64,000 nt of DNA from Odiellus spinosus. Taxonomy: Eukaryota; Arthropoda; Arachnida; Opiliones; Phalangiidae. Where the stretch lies: the NCBI GenBank assembly GCA_963920705.1, contig OY987225.1, positions 16,323,492-16,387,491 on the forward strand, read 5' to 3'. Under the pieces are notes generated by a model. That model saw only the letters and a program-made list of their open reading frames with translations. It ran no database searches and was not told where the DNA came from. Within the stretch, counting starts at the first letter, position 1; every line of letters starts with the position of its first letter. Shown piece after piece: positions 9,996-22,559 of the stretch. A program made the position numbers and the translations under genes.

Positions 9996-10234
9996 AAGGT
10001 AAATTTCCGATATATAATTTAAATTTTGTTCGTAAACCAACCGCATTAAATCGTTATTATTATCATACAGTTGCGCTATAGAGATTTTAAAATTTGGGAA
10101 AGCGTGAAATCTAGAGACGGGAACAAAGCACTAGACACGTGATCACTGAAACCTTAGCGTCGTCTTGTTTTTTTTGTTTAATAGAACTTTGTTTTGATTA
10201 ATAGAACTTTTGATATAACATTCATATTTTTTTC

Positions 10235-10920
10235 AGTTCGCAGAAAATTAGACGTACCCGAGCAAATGATAACGTTAAAGGGGTTTTAATTTGATTAATT
10301 CAAAATAATTTTTATTAAGGATTTTTTCTGAAATATAATTTTTAAAGTTAGGTTAGGTTATGTTAGATTAGGTTAGTTTTGTTCAGTTTAGGTTACGTTA
10401 GTTATTTTTAACATTGGAATGATTGAAATAATAGCTCGTTAAGTAATGTTATAATTAAACTATTAGTTTTCTTTTAATTCGCAGAAAAATAGACCCGAGC
10501 AATTTTTTCCTTCAAGTGGTTTTTATTTGTTTAATTTAAAATAATTTTTATTAAGGTTTTTTCTTAAATAATTTTTATTAAGGTTTTTTCTTAAATAATT
10601 TTATTAAGGTTTTTTCTTAAATAATTTTTATTATGGTTTTTTCTTAAATAATTTTTATTAAGGTTTTTTCTTAAATATATTTTATATAATTATTAAAGTT
10701 AGGTTAGTTTAGATTAGTTTGTCTTTAGTTAGGTTAGTTTATGTAAGCTTTGGTTATGATAGGTTATTTTAGTTTAGATTAGGTTGCAATTGGTTTATTT
10801 TAAACCGTGAATGGAATAAAATTATAACTCTTTCAGTAATGCTTGGTTTGTTTTGATTAATAAAAATTTTGATATTACATTCATTGTTTTCTTTTAATTA
10901 GCAGAAAAATAGACGTACTC
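10235..10920. repeat. Degenerate tandem repeats with TTAGG-like runs
   Basis: CGCAGAAAATTAGACGTACC, CGCAGAAAAATAGACCCGAG and AGCAGAAAAATAGACGTACT begin three successive degenerate units. Inside, TTTTTATTAAGGTTTTTTCTTAAATAA-like short units repeat five or six times, and AAGTTAGGTTAGGTTA-like runs occur near 10345 and 10697. Confidence 0.65.
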
Positions 10921-11720
10921 GAGCAAATGCATCGAAATAAAAAAAAACGCACAATTTGGCTGGAAAGGTCGAATGGGACAATTCGGTCCAACTGGACTCG
11001 GTCGAATGGTGGCATGGTGCAGAGCCTGGTTTACATTTGGGTTTTGGCGATATCTTCAAAACCAATGGACAGACACTCGGTGTACAAAATTTTTGAACTC
11101 TTTGAACTATCAAAGCTGAACTACAATGCACCGTCAAAGCTGTACAGCGATTTCAAGAGTGTCTGACCCCTTGTTCAAAACTCATCTGGCTACTCTCTTA
11201 TTGTGTTTAATTTTTCCTTTATTTATTAGAGAGACTGGATTTTAGACAACAACTATGTTTGCGTATACATTAGTCGTCGACATTAAGATTAAATCTTACG
11301 TGTTGCTTTACATTATGAGATGTACATGTACATACATAGTAATGCAATTGTTAGAATTAAAATTAAACCCAAATTTTAAATGTGAATTTAACTATTTATT
11401 ACGAGTTTTAAATTATGTGTAAGATATATAAAATTTGTTATCTTTTCAAGTAAGGAAATGAACCTATGATCAGTCAAAACTTCAAAAGTCCAACTTGGCC
11501 TTATCAGAAAGTAAATAATAGACTAGTTGTTAATAATGGAACATAAATGTAGCAGTCAAGAGTCAACAGAAGTTGAAGATCACCAGATTAAAATGGTCAG
11601 AATAGTTTTATTCGCTTTTTCTTAACTAACAACTTAGAAAGACTACAATTCTGTTGACATAAAGGGAGGGTAAAGAGGAAAATAAAGTTATTTTTTTTTA
11701 TCGAATCTTCGACTAATTAC
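10921..11720. other. Intergenic; short frames only
   Basis: A 79-codon frame on each strand near 10900-11166 overlaps a less AT-rich patch, but neither resembles a known protein, and both share the same DNA. Nothing else could be supported. Confidence 0.4.
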
Positions 11721-12083
11721 AGGATTTATCCGCGTAGTTAATCATTCGGGAAATAGATTTAAAATTTAAAAAATTTATTAAAATTGACCCGCTCCAACCA
11801 ATCGCGTAACGCCCTGTCATCCAGCGGACAAAATACTCGTGGCACGCGCTATGTCGAGCGCTCGTTGTCACATCGCGCGCATTATTTAGTACATCTTGCA
11901 GTATAATCACGCTCGGCATAGTACGTTTCACGAATATTTTTACCGCTATGAGGTAAGTCGTTACGCGATTGGTTGGAGGGAGGTTCAATTTTAAAGAATA
12001 AAGAACAGTGAAATCTGGATCTATTTTGATTTTTAAAATCATTGGGATATACTTCTTGGATGATTAACTACGCGGACAAATCT
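11721..12083. mobile_element. 363-bp palindromic MITE
   Basis: AGGATTTATCCGCGTAGTTA at the left is answered by TAACTACGCGGACAAATCT at the right. Inward, CCAACCAATCGCGTAACG answers CGTTACGCGATTGGTTGG. A TSD was not resolved. The 109-codon minus frame across it is incidental. Confidence 0.75.
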
Positions 12084-12607
12084 TATAACTAGTAGAAGAA
12101 TCGATAGAAAATCACTTGATTTTCCTCTTCAACCTCCCTTTAATGAGAATACACAATGCTTAACCTCTTAGAGTAGAAAATTATGAAAATAATTCTGTGG
12201 TAACTTCATTTGAAAACGAATGTAACTCGACTTTATACTGGGAACTTGGGAAGATGCTCATGGCCAATGATCAGCACTTATCCCACTATCCCGCCTTGAG
12301 CCACCCGCTGGTCTCTATAGAGCACCTGTTAAATTTTATTTCCAAAATGGATGCTTATTGAAACCAGCCCCCTACTCTTTGTAAGCATATATTACTCTGC
12401 AAATAAAGTGGTTAAAGTGTTTTTGACGTCGACATTAGCCAGTATTGAAAACTAAAAGCTCCCGAAAAAAATTCAACAGCTTTTTAAGTCGAACGTGAAG
12501 TCCATGATTGTGTGTTTCTGTAAAGGCGGCTAAACCCCAATTTAAAGTATAATTTAATTTATACAAAACTGTAAGTACCATTTTTACTATTATATATTTA
12601 TTATCTC
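12084..12607. other. Intergenic, nothing recognised
   Basis: No gene found. ATCGATAGAAAATCACTTGATT at about 12100 resembles ATCGATAAAAATCACTTGTT near 16204, so a small dispersed repeat may end here. Confidence 0.4.
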
Positions 12608-12978
12608 TTAAGCCCCGTTTTCAATCAAGATTTTTTGACCAAAAAAGATTTTTTTTCGTCTTAACCATTGAAATTTACGTTAGTTATGACCAAAAATTGA
12701 TTTTTTGCCAAAAAACAACCTGATTGAAAACTCGCCTTTAAAGAGTGTACGAACGAATTAAACAATTTGATTGTATTTGAGTAATGGCTATATTTCAAAA
12801 GATTTTCAACGGGAGGAATATTTTTTCCGCCAGAGATAGAATTTTTTGTCGGAAATATTTAAATATAGCTTAGTGGATTATTTGTTTCATTTGGTTTTTC
12901 GCTCCAAAAGTAACTTTTTCGTCATAACCAAAGTAAATTTCTGTACATTATCTTAATCTTGATTGAAAGCCCCTTTAG
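12608..12978. mobile_element. Inverted-repeat element (about 370 bp)
   Basis: CCGTTTTCAATCAAGATT at the left is answered by AATCTTGATTGAAAG at the right, flanked by GCCCC-like bases on both. An internal CTGATTGAAAACTCGCC at about 12720 is a further copy of the motif. No TSD was resolved. Confidence 0.5.
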
Positions 12979-14167
12979 GCTCCATAAAATTTCAGGCTGT
13001 AGCAAAATGTCAGAATATGATGATGCATGTAAGTTGGTTTTTAAAATAACGCGCGAAGGTCGTGAATCAAAGGAGATGTTTGTTAGTTTAACTGGTTTAT
13101 GCGCCATTTTTTATTCGATATTTCATTGGCATCAGAATTTTATCCTAAATTTTTTCAAAAAGGATTTAGGCTTAGCGAAATTACGGCGAATTCTTTGGTT
13201 TGTTCCTAATTTATTGTTATTACGCATATTTAAGGTTAGAATAGATAAAAAATTACCACCATAGTTCCGTTATACGTACAGATTCCAAGCCATTGTATGG
13301 GAAAAATTTAACGGGAAAAAAAACGGTTTTTAAGAAAGTTTTATCCCTTAAAATTCTATATATCCCCCAGTCAATGCAATTGACGACAACCCCCTCCCCC
13401 CCTCATAGAGGGTAAGCAATTAAAATCTAGTCTTGAAGTCGAGTTTGATGAAAACGTAAAAAGAAGAGGCGTATGTTTTAAAACTGAAAAATAAATCCAT
13501 CGTCACGTGATGTCACCAGAGTGTAGTTCTCTAGGAGAAGTAAAAGAGTGAGAGTCCGCTAGACTTAAGTTGCGGTGTCAAGTGACAATAACGCGCGAGT
13601 ATAGGTTTGTTATGGTAAAACCCCATGGTGTAAAATGTCCTCGACCCCCCGGAAAACCCCCGGTTTTGGTTGCTTTGGTGTTTATCCCGATTTTTGATTT
13701 AATTTTCTCCCTGAGTTTTATTATAATTGTGGGTTGATATTCAAAGTTTGCCTTGATTGAAAATAGTAAAACACTCCTTTGAAAAAATCAAGTAAAAATG
13801 TGTCATTTTGCTCAAAGATTATGAAATAAATTTAATTAAAATGGACGGTTTAATAAAGGAATTGCAATAATAATACATTGACATGCATCTTGGTGTTTTG
13901 AAAGCAACCCTCTATATTTATCCATTTTTTATTTTTCTGGCAAGGCAAAATGAGAAATCAAGCCCAAAACATCGTGATTTTTTTCAGTTAATATTTATTC
14001 TCGGTAATCCTTTATTGTTAAATGTATGTGGCATCGGGAAATAAATTAAAAAAAAAAAAATCCCCTCAAGTTTCGCTCGAAAACCACTATTATTTAAATA
14101 ATAATATAGTTAACTATGAAAACAGTAACTTTTAGTAGAAATAGCTACTTTAGTATCAGCCCTGCAA
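12979..14167. other. Intergenic with one dispersed-repeat copy
   Basis: A 101-codon plus frame at 12959-13264 shows no recognisable domain and overlaps the end of the inverted-repeat element, so it is not called. About 13450-13650 is a diverged copy of the repeat at 7738-8060 (shared GATGTCACCAGAGTGTAG and GGTAAAACCCCATGGTG). Nothing else was recognised. Confidence 0.5.
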
Positions 14168-14722
14168 TATCTTTTAACGGAAGATTATTAGGTGAAAATT
14201 TTACACCCATTTTAATATTTTCTCTGAATCCTTGTAATTAAATATATCCTGCTGAATTTTTTCACATTTTTTAAAAATATATTTTGATAAGAATTATTTA
14301 AAACTTAGGCTTAGCTATGTGTTTGATTTTTTTCACTGTTGCCAAAGGACCAATCAGAGCTAAGAGCCAATTACACGAGGCTCTATCGAAGTAAGATAGT
14401 AGAACTCTTAGCGACATCTAGGTGATGATATAAATATGGAGGTTTAAATTTAAGATTTTATTTAGAAATGTTTACTAATTTTATAAACCTAATTTTCCAA
14501 AAAAAAAAAAAAAAAAAAAAATCAAATTTAAACCAAGATTTCTATGTTATCACCTAGATGTCACTAGGGGCTCTATGATTTTATTTTAGTACTTCGAGGA
14601 ATGGGCCTTTGGTTCTGATAACTCAAATGCATGTTTAGGATATAAACTTTTGTAATAGTATTTGTACTTCAAAAGTTATGAAAAAATTGAGGGCAGCATA
14701 TTTTTACATAAGGAATCAAAAA
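14168..14722. repeat. Dispersed palindromic element, copy 2 (empty site for the MITE)
   Basis: This copy has the same landmarks as 494-1391 but without the 851-1176 insertion: the arms with GACATCTAGGTGATGATA and TTATCACCTAGATGTC lie directly around a short loop. A-runs at about 14499-14520 and 14709-14728 are expanded here. Confidence 0.7.
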
Positions 14723-14728
14723 AAAAAA

Positions 14729-15430
14729 AAAAAAAAAAACAAAACAAAAAAAACATTTCAGCTAATGGTATCCCTTTAACTAAAAACGTCAATTGAAGCG
14801 ATACTTACAATTCTACCAAACACTTAGGTTTAAAGTTACATATCTCAAGCCAATTTCTTTCGTCTTCGAAACCACATTTGATTTGGGGTGAATAATTCAT
14901 ATACGACCTTTTTCACGATCTTTCATTGGGGCTGGGAAGTCGGTAAAAGTAGAGTTAAATGGCAGTAGTTTCAAACAAAATAGTAGGAAGTCTTATAAAC
15001 ATATTCATAAATTACATACAGAGAATCATGAGCGAAGGGGCACCACATCCCATCTTAAGTCAACAGGTAATTCCAGGTGGAGATAGCTTCAAATAACTAG
15101 AGGTGTAGGACACCACCTGGAGTTGCCTATTGACATTTATAATTTTTATTCTTATCTTGTCCCTTACATCCATGACTCTCTGTGAATTTATGAATCCGCT
15201 TGATTTTTTTTTTTTTTTTTTTTTTTTTGCGATTATGTTTCAACGGATTGAAAAGTGACTAATACGTTCACAAACTTTCACAAAAATATATATCCCATTT
15301 TTTAATTTTGATTCCAAAATTGAAGTTTTATGTTCATCCCAAACTCTATTGTAAGTCGATAAAACGGCGTGAGCAATAGGGGACCAAAAGCTTCAACCAT
15401 AAATAAATTATAACTTCTAAGTAGCCCAAT
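14729..15430. other. Intergenic, nothing recognised
   Basis: It contains a T-run of about 23 bases near 15206-15228. A mild inverted pairing (CAGGTAATTCCAGGTGG near 15064 with CCACCTGGAGTTGCCT near 15112) was seen. No gene supported. Confidence 0.4.
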
Positions 15431-15620
15431 TTAAATGGGGGTGCATTTACGCGCAACTAGTTTGGCGCATGTCGTCGTGTATAGGTAAGAGTTGAGAATT
15501 TGTGGTCACGTGATGCGCGTGAGGGCCTCTCCCAACCCGAAACTTGAGCTTCTAGAGAAGGCCGTCCATTCCCCCTTATCCCTATATCCTCCTAGGTAGA
15601 TGAATCCCGCTCCATAAGCA
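15431..15620. repeat. Dispersed repeat shared with 41.43-41.66 kb (inverted)
   Basis: AACTAGTTTGGCGCATGTCG, GAGTTGAGAATT, GTGGTCACG and CCTAGGT-type landmarks recur in reverse complement near 41430-41660. A shorter related end (CCCTATATCC, CCTAGGTA) is at about 60627-60645. Confidence 0.6.
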
Positions 15621-15956
15621 TGTTGCTTCCAAAAATTGATAAGCAGGACTCCGGCTAGCTTATATAATGAGAACCGGAAGCTTCACAGTACTGCGCATTA
15701 ATATACCTAAGCTTAAATATAGAACAAGTTTTGCCCTATTTTCAACTCCTCCCCATCTACTCTCTATGTATGAATGCGCCATTTGGCTACTTAAAGGTTT
15801 GCATTTATGGTTAAAATGCATAACATAACGAGAAGCTAATTTTAAAACCAAATTCATAAAGGGAGTTTGTAATTTATTACGCCGCCTACACTTGAAAATA
15901 TCACTTACAGTTAAGATATATCTTATATTTTTCGACGCCTTTCAGGTTTGCGTAGG

Positions 15957-16014
15957 ATGAAGATGACAGGATGGATAAGACCGGTTTTAATCGTCCTCAT
16001 ACTTGGAAATTTTG
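15957..16014 (+). CDS. Exon 1 (signal peptide) of defensin-like gene
   Basis: It encodes 19 codons plus one base. Reading on through the donor gives a 71-codon frame without the cysteine domain; that read-through is not favoured, because splicing restores the exact phase of the Cys-rich exon. Confidence 0.7.
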
Positions 16015-17542
16015 GTACGTTGATTTTTTATAATTTAGCTGGATTCATGGAGATCTTGAACGTCCCACAGAAGGACTATCGACCAATGACATTGGTCTAT
16101 GGTCCTTGTATGGGAAGCTCAGGATTGCCACGAATTAAAGTTTTAAATTTATTTCTAGTTTAATATTTGTTTGTAAAGGTTAGGTCTATTTAAAAGATAA
16201 GGAATCGATAAAAATCACTTGTTGTTAGGTTTCATTCTCCCTTTAAAAATATTCTTGAAGCAAAAACATAGAATAGCCTTTAAATTTATTTTCGTAATCT
16301 CCATGCCAAAAAACGTACTTACAAAACAATTTTAGACACGTTTTTGGTGTTAAAAATAACTTCAAAAGCTTGAATGTAAGAATAAATTCGGGCCAATCAT
16401 ATTATTTCAAGCTTCAGCAGCGCTTGTAATATCCTAACATTAAAAGAATAGGTCGGCAAGGTCTTGGGCATCAAACGCCGGGCTTTTATCTTAATGTTAG
16501 GACATTACATATTGAAGGCTGAAATAATATGTTTGGCCCGAAATTATATCTACATTCAAACTTTTGAAATTAAATCAAACACCAAATTGTTTGAAAATTC
16601 TCGATTACGTTTTTTATTTTTATTTTTTTTTCGAATGGTGAATCCGAAAATAAATTCAAAGGCTGTTCCATTTTTAGCTCCAAGTTTTCCTTTAAAGCAT
16701 GCATCGACTACAATCAGATTAAAGATTATTCATTTTTCTCTTTAGTTCTAGAAGTCTCCTGTCTCTGGAAAGGTTGTCCCATAGTTAATTACAAATGCGC
16801 CCAAACTTGTATGAAGAAGCTCCACACAAAAGGAAGATGCGTCGGTCTTCGATGCGAATGCCTCGACCCAGCGGTAGCTTGGAATGGCCCTCCGAAATAT
16901 TTGCCAATACCAATTCCTTTTCCTCAATTCCCTGGAGGTCCTCCTTTCATGGGATTATCACCGGGAATGTTAGCTGGCGCGGCATTATTCAAGAAAGCCA
17001 AAGCCAAGAAACTGAAGGGAGCAGCTAAAATTTTGGGTGGTAAGGCATTGAAAGCCCACGCGTCGCAATCCAACAGCCGACCAGCAATTCCTCCTCCACC
17101 ACCTCCGCCAATACCGCCGCCACCACAACCTTCTAATCCTGTGCCTCCGCCACCGCAACCACGACCTCGACCTCAAATTTTCAGAAGGCCTCCTCCACCA
17201 CCAAAACAAATGATATACGCCCCACCACCAAAACAAGTTGTCTACTCTCATCCACAATACCAACAGCAAAGTTACACCAAAACTGCGCATTCTCCAGTCG
17301 AAATATACCAGCCACCGCAACTAGGTTACTCAAAAAGACCTTCACAAACTATGACACTCTATTCGAGACCAGACAATACGAGAAACAGAGAGTACAATCC
17401 GGATGTAGATGGCGATAACAGACCGGACGTATTCGAGCATCAAGAAGACGCCGAAGAACGGCATCTGGAATATGAAGATGAAACATCGGACTACTCGTAC
17501 GAGGGTGACTACTATTATTACGAAGATGATGATGAACAATGA
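15957..17542 (+). CDS. Secreted defensin-like (CS-alpha-beta) and proline-rich mosaic protein, two exons
   Basis: Coding exons 15957-16014 and 16746-17542 join in phase 1 through a TTTTG|GTACGT donor and a CTCTTTAG acceptor, giving 284 residues. Residues 1-24 form a signal peptide (hydrophobic VLIVLILGNF core). Cysteines lie at 25, 30, 37, 41, 51, 56 and 58; C37-x3-C41, C51 and C56-x-C58, with C30 as the first, fit the six-cysteine pattern of insect defensins and related peptides (known for the family). Residue 25 is probably near the cleavage site. Then follow a Pro/Gly linker, a Lys/Ala-rich cationic stretch (about 94-125), a proline-rich region (about 132-178) with PPPPP runs, and a tail rich in Asp, Glu and Tyr (about 236-284). 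A secreted, possibly antimicrobial or matrix role is inference. AATAAA signals lie at 17668 and 17684. CCTTTCAG before 15946 suggests an upstream untranslated exon. The second ATG at 15963 is an alternative start. Confidence 0.75.
16746..17542 (+). CDS. Exon 2 of defensin-like gene
   Basis: It begins with two bases completing codon 20 and carries all the cysteines, the cationic, proline-rich and acidic regions, and the TGA stop. A first ATG at 16811 lies inside the cysteine domain and would destroy it, so it is unlikely to be the start. Confidence 0.78.
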
Positions 17543-17667
17543 TGCTTTAAAAAAAACCTTGGTACTTTGTATCTAGTACATATGATTTTCATGTAGGCTC
17601 TCTACAATGGCTTAATTCCGGTTATTTCTAATTTCACAAGTGCTTTTCATAACTTCGCTAAAGCGAA

Positions 17668-17689
17668 AATAAATAATTTTTGCAATAAA
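17668..17689 (+). terminator. Tandem polyadenylation signals
   Basis: Two AATAAA hexamers (17668 and 17684) lie 125-145 bases after the stop codon of the defensin-like gene. Confidence 0.55.
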
Positions 17690-17699
17690 TAAGCTCGTT

Positions 17700-18094
17700 C
17701 AATTTTTTTGAGACGATGGTGGCTTTTCCACCTCGACTTGGAAGCACGTACAAAGCTACACTTTCACATAATTTAATAAATAAAGAAATGGTACACGAAA
17801 AATTTGAAAATGACCAGCAATAGCTTTCGTAGAGAATGGAGGAATCTTTACCTGTTGCCAAATTTATGTACTGGAATCTTATTTATAAAAACCACGGTAT
17901 ACTTTTCGTTCTTTTTGATAACCAGGATTGTCCAATCCATCATAAAAGTCACACCGGACACACCCCGAGAGACCATAACGTTAAGCATATCCCAATATTC
18001 ATAAAAAAAAAAAACGCTAAGCCTGTTCAAGAGTTCCCTTTATATAAGAATATTTACTAATGCCGGCATATTTTTCGGGATGCATTCTCCCTTT
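17700..18094. other. Intergenic with short overlapping frames
   Basis: Frames of 60-74 codons occur in both directions at 17658-18060. None shows a recognisable domain or a signal peptide with cysteine pattern, so none is called. Confidence 0.4.
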
Positions 18095-18485
18095 AATGGA
18101 GGACCTTCATGAGCATTTTTTGGTCTACAAAACTTGTTAAACGTGTTAAGTATGTGCAAAGAGGCCCCGCTGAAAAATACCAATCAAATACTTTGGTTAA
18201 TTAAACTACAATTAATTCCTTAATCTTCAATTTTACCCCCTTAACGATGCCGCTGCGTCCCCTATCCTTAAACTCGAGAAACACAAATTTCTTTGCCTAT
18301 TACTAACGAAATCTATATTTCGCGAACGTGAAAATTCAGAATTGCACAACGAGACTAGTAAAACCAAAAAGTTATAACCTTTTTCAGACTCCCGATTTGG
18401 AAGTTATCTTGAATTTTTTTCTCAAGAAAGAAGACATTTCAAAGAAATTGATTACTATTAATAAAGTTTTACTTATATAGTACAG
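18095..18485. repeat. Segment shared with 5640-6345 (uninterrupted copy)
   Basis: Same landmarks and order as the upstream copy, without the MITE. TTAATTAAACTACAATTAAT is the empty site. Confidence 0.65.
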
Positions 18486-18511
18486 ACGCGAGGCTCGAAT
18501 AATTTATCATA

Positions 18512-19097
<586 letters not shown>

Positions 19098-19239
19098 ATT
19101 TCTGTCCCTTTTTTCACCAGAAATATACACCTTTTCCTCATTTCACTATTTTGCTTTATAGGTATATATTGAACCTTAATTCTTACTAATGATGAATAAA
19201 TATTATAGCGTTTAATTGAGGCTTCAACCTATTCGTAAT

Positions 19240-19540
19240 TGAGACCCTAGAACAAATCTTGAAAGACAGAGATTAACTAACCTAACCTTACCTAAAGTAG
19301 TAAAAAAGGGATGGGCTAATTCAAGGGATTAACTAACCTAACCAAATATTACGTAAGTGGAACGGGTTAGCCTGAGCTAGGGATTACCTAGTTGGAGGGA
19401 TGGGCAATTTCCAGGAATTAATTAACATATTCAAGAGAACATAATTCAGAAGACCAGAATTATGTGGCCGTATATTTAACTCGCCGACATCAATTTCCGT
19501 TTCGCCCATCATATTTAACATTCTAAATCTTCATTTTTTA
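19240..19540. repeat. CCTAA-bearing tandem units, short array
   Basis: Units containing GATTAACTAACCTAACC and GGGATTACCTAGTTGGAGGG repeat imperfectly and end with an approximately 110-base tail (CGCCGACATCAATTTCCGTT). The same order, with more units, follows the second AT-cored palindrome at 26.6-27.28 kb. Confidence 0.7.
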
Positions 19541-19990
19541 ATATACTTAAGTTAGATTTGCTTTAGATCCAGACTTTAATAATTGGCCAACTACTTAAAA
19601 GCAATGTCATTACGTAGTAGTAATGACGGTGCTTAAAAAAAATAAAGTAGAGATTGAGAACGTTAAAATTTAAATTTCGTGTGTAATTGAGCACTTCGCA
19701 GGATATGTAGTCCAACTCAAGTGATATTTAACCTTTAGACCTTTCATTGTGAAATGTTGTTAAAGATTTAAATTCAATCGAATCGGTTTATTCGAGTATT
19801 CTACCCAAAAGATCTGGAGAAAGAAGTCTCTTATCACCTTCTTATATGGGCCGAGAAGAGATATATTTTTAAAGTTAAAAATCAAATGATAAGAAAATCT
19901 TGCCAACTTTTTAATCACGGTGAATTAGGGTAAATTTAATGGGATACTCATGATATAATATAATAGTCAAAATTAGACGGCTAAAGAGGG
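19541..19990. other. Intergenic, nothing recognised
   Basis: No supported gene or repeat. Confidence 0.4.
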
Positions 19991-20059
19991 CTACCCTAGT
20001 AGAAGAACCCAGTGGATGCAATTTTCAGTTAACGTTAAAAAATGCCATTAAAAAAGCTT

Positions 20060-20500
20060 ATCTACTGTTTAATAAATTAAATTTTTGTTTATATATTTAA
20101 AGCCAATTAAAAAAGCTCGGCTAGTTATATGCTTTACCCTTTTCGTCACCCATACAGGCATCTGTCTCTCTATTAACTCGAATTCGATGGATATTCATTA
20201 TCATTTTACTGTTTATGAAATGAAATTTTGTTTACCATTTTGAAGCAATTAATAAAGCTCGGCTAAGCTTATGATTTCACCCTTTTGTAACCCGTTCAGG
20301 CACCTTACTTTTATTAACTCGAATTCGTTGGATATTCCTTATCATTCTACTGTTTAAGAAATAAAATTTTTGTTTATCATTTTGAAGCAATTAGTAAAGC
20401 TCGGCTAAGCTTAAGATTTCACCCTTTTGTAACCCATTCAGGCACCTTACTTTCTATTACTTCATATACTTAATAATCAACATTTCATTATTGAAATCTG
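20060..20500. repeat. Three tandem units of about 141 bp
   Basis: AAAGCTCGGCTA, TTCACCCTTTTGTAACCC, TTCAGGCACCTTACTTT and TTAACTCGAATTCG recur in order; CTGTTTATGAAA (about 20209) and CTGTTTAAGAAA (about 20350) mark one period. Confidence 0.8.
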
Positions 20501-21934
20501 TGTTTAACTAGGGCTTAGTACCATTGGATCGAAATTCATTTGATCGACACAGGGTCCATTAGATCGAAATTCAATGGATCGACATGCAGAACCAAATGAT
20601 CGACACTTAAAAAAAGAAGACTCAAATGATCGACAGGTAAAAAAGATTGAATGTAATAGACATGCAGTACCATTGGATCGAAATTCATTTGATCGACACA
20701 GGGTCCATTAGATCGAAATTCAGTGGATCGACATGCAGAACCAAATGATCGAAACTTACAAAAAGAAGATTCAAATGATCGACAGTTAAAAAAGATTGAG
20801 TGGAATAGATATGAAGTACCATTGGATCGACATGCAGAACCAAATGATCGAAAATATCAAATACAAGTTGGAAAACCAAAATATAACCTCCCCGACCCCG
20901 ACGTTAAGGTAACATAACCTAACCTAACCTAACCTTACCTAAAATAAAAGATGAAAAGAAATGTGGAGTATTGGAAGAGTAGAAGAAACCGTGCATTTCA
21001 ATCACACTTCTCTATTTCCCCATCTAGGTTACGGAGTATAAGTTTTTCCCTTAACCTCAAGGATTCAGAGAATGCAAAAGTGTGTCCAGCGTTACCCATA
21101 ATTATATGCGCCAGTCGTAGACTTTTTAATACACACACCAAATGAAATGTCCTGCGTTACCCATAATTATATGCGGCAGGGCATAGATTTCTTAATAGAC
21201 ACACCAAATGAAATGTTTATTTTATAAGTAAAAATGTAAAATACAAGTTCTTGTAATATTAATTAACACTTGAGTATAGGCTGTACTGTGTGATTATCTT
21301 TGATAATCCACTGATTTGATAAAGACGAAGAATTTAGTCTGGGATGGCAAGGAAGACAAGGAATGAAAACGACGAAGATATGGTAGCAAGTTCCTCTTGG
21401 ACAAACCAAGGAATATTGTAGACTGAATGTTCCATTTACAACCCATTGTCGGTAGATGATTGGTAATTACTTCCGGTACAATTTTCGTCTGAAATTCTTG
21501 ATTTGACGTGCTAACAGTGGACCATAACTGATATTTTCATCATACAAGTGATCCCAGTCATTGGAAGAATCCAAGGATTGAGCTGGTTGAGAGGTTATTC
21601 TCCAAACCGGTTACAAGACGTTAGCTTCCACTCCTATGATAAAAAAATTTCTTAAAAGACTGAAAGTAGACTAATTTCCATACCGTTAGAATAGCTCCTT
21701 TTATGTTTACAATTACGAGGCCGTATGAAGAACTGCCGAGCTTTTACTGACTGTAGGTATCTCATATGTCGAGTCCGAAAACACTAACTGCTTGCACGTT
21801 TCAATTCTTCGTAGCCGGGCCGTCTCTTTCTTGTGATAAATGAAAGCCGTGTCGCTGCTCTGTTGACTTCAAATGGTGATAACATTCTGCGCTGGTTGAT
21901 TATCTCCCTTAAGTCATTATAGCTCTCTTTCGTC

Positions 21935-21976
21935 TGGTCTGGCCTCGTCTCGTCTCGTCTCGTCTCGTCTCGTCTC
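21935..21976. repeat. (GTCTC)n microsatellite
   Basis: TCGTCTCGTCTCGTCTCGTC and continuation, about seven units. Confidence 0.9.
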
Positions 21977-22559
21977 GAAGATCACTGTACACGGCTTATT
22001 TCGATTAAGAAAAAAATCGGAAATGTTTCTTGGTTTTATAGTGGAGAAAACTGAAGCCTATTTTTTTTTCCAACATCAGATGTCCATTTTTTCTTCAAAA
22101 TTGTTGTTTTTTAAACACGGGAAACCTACTGTACTTTTGTTCAAGGAGAGTTTTCACCACTATCATTTTTCTTAAGAGGTTTAACATTTTGTATCAATCC
22201 GCCTCAGCTTTAAATCTTATATCATTTCTATCTTGGATGCCCGTGTAAACGTACCTTTATTTAGATTCTTCAATCCACCCCAAGTTTGCAGAAAGCCTTA
22301 GCCTATACTGCCCAGTATACCTTTGCTTTTAGGACTAAATGATATATGGAAAACAGCTTAGCGCGTGTTGCCAACTCAAGCTGATATTAAACGGTCAAAT
22401 TTCACTAAATATTTGGACAATTTCTTAAATATCTTCTAAACTATCTCGAATTTTAAATTGATTTTTCAACTGAATTATTAATTAGATTAAGTTTAACCAT
22501 TTTGATATTTTTAATTATAAAATAAATTAATATTGCGTTTCATATCCCTAAACGATATC

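Noticed and set aside
10898-11166. Opposed 79-codon frames
   Set aside because: Share the same DNA; no recognisable protein feature.
12959-13264. 101-codon plus frame
   Set aside because: Starts in an inverted-repeat element; composition like AT-rich noncoding DNA.
16015-16038. Tiny intron GTACGT...TTTAG inside the 71-codon frame at 15948
   Set aside because: Only 24 bases, too short to splice. The longer intron to 16746 restores the cysteine exon frame.
16811-16813. ATG 16811 as start of the proline-rich protein
   Set aside because: It lies within the cysteine domain and gives no signal peptide; the spliced model explains the upstream cysteines.
17804-18060. Possible small secreted peptide (74 codons)
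   Set aside because: Single cysteine, no clear signal peptide, overlapping frames on both strands.
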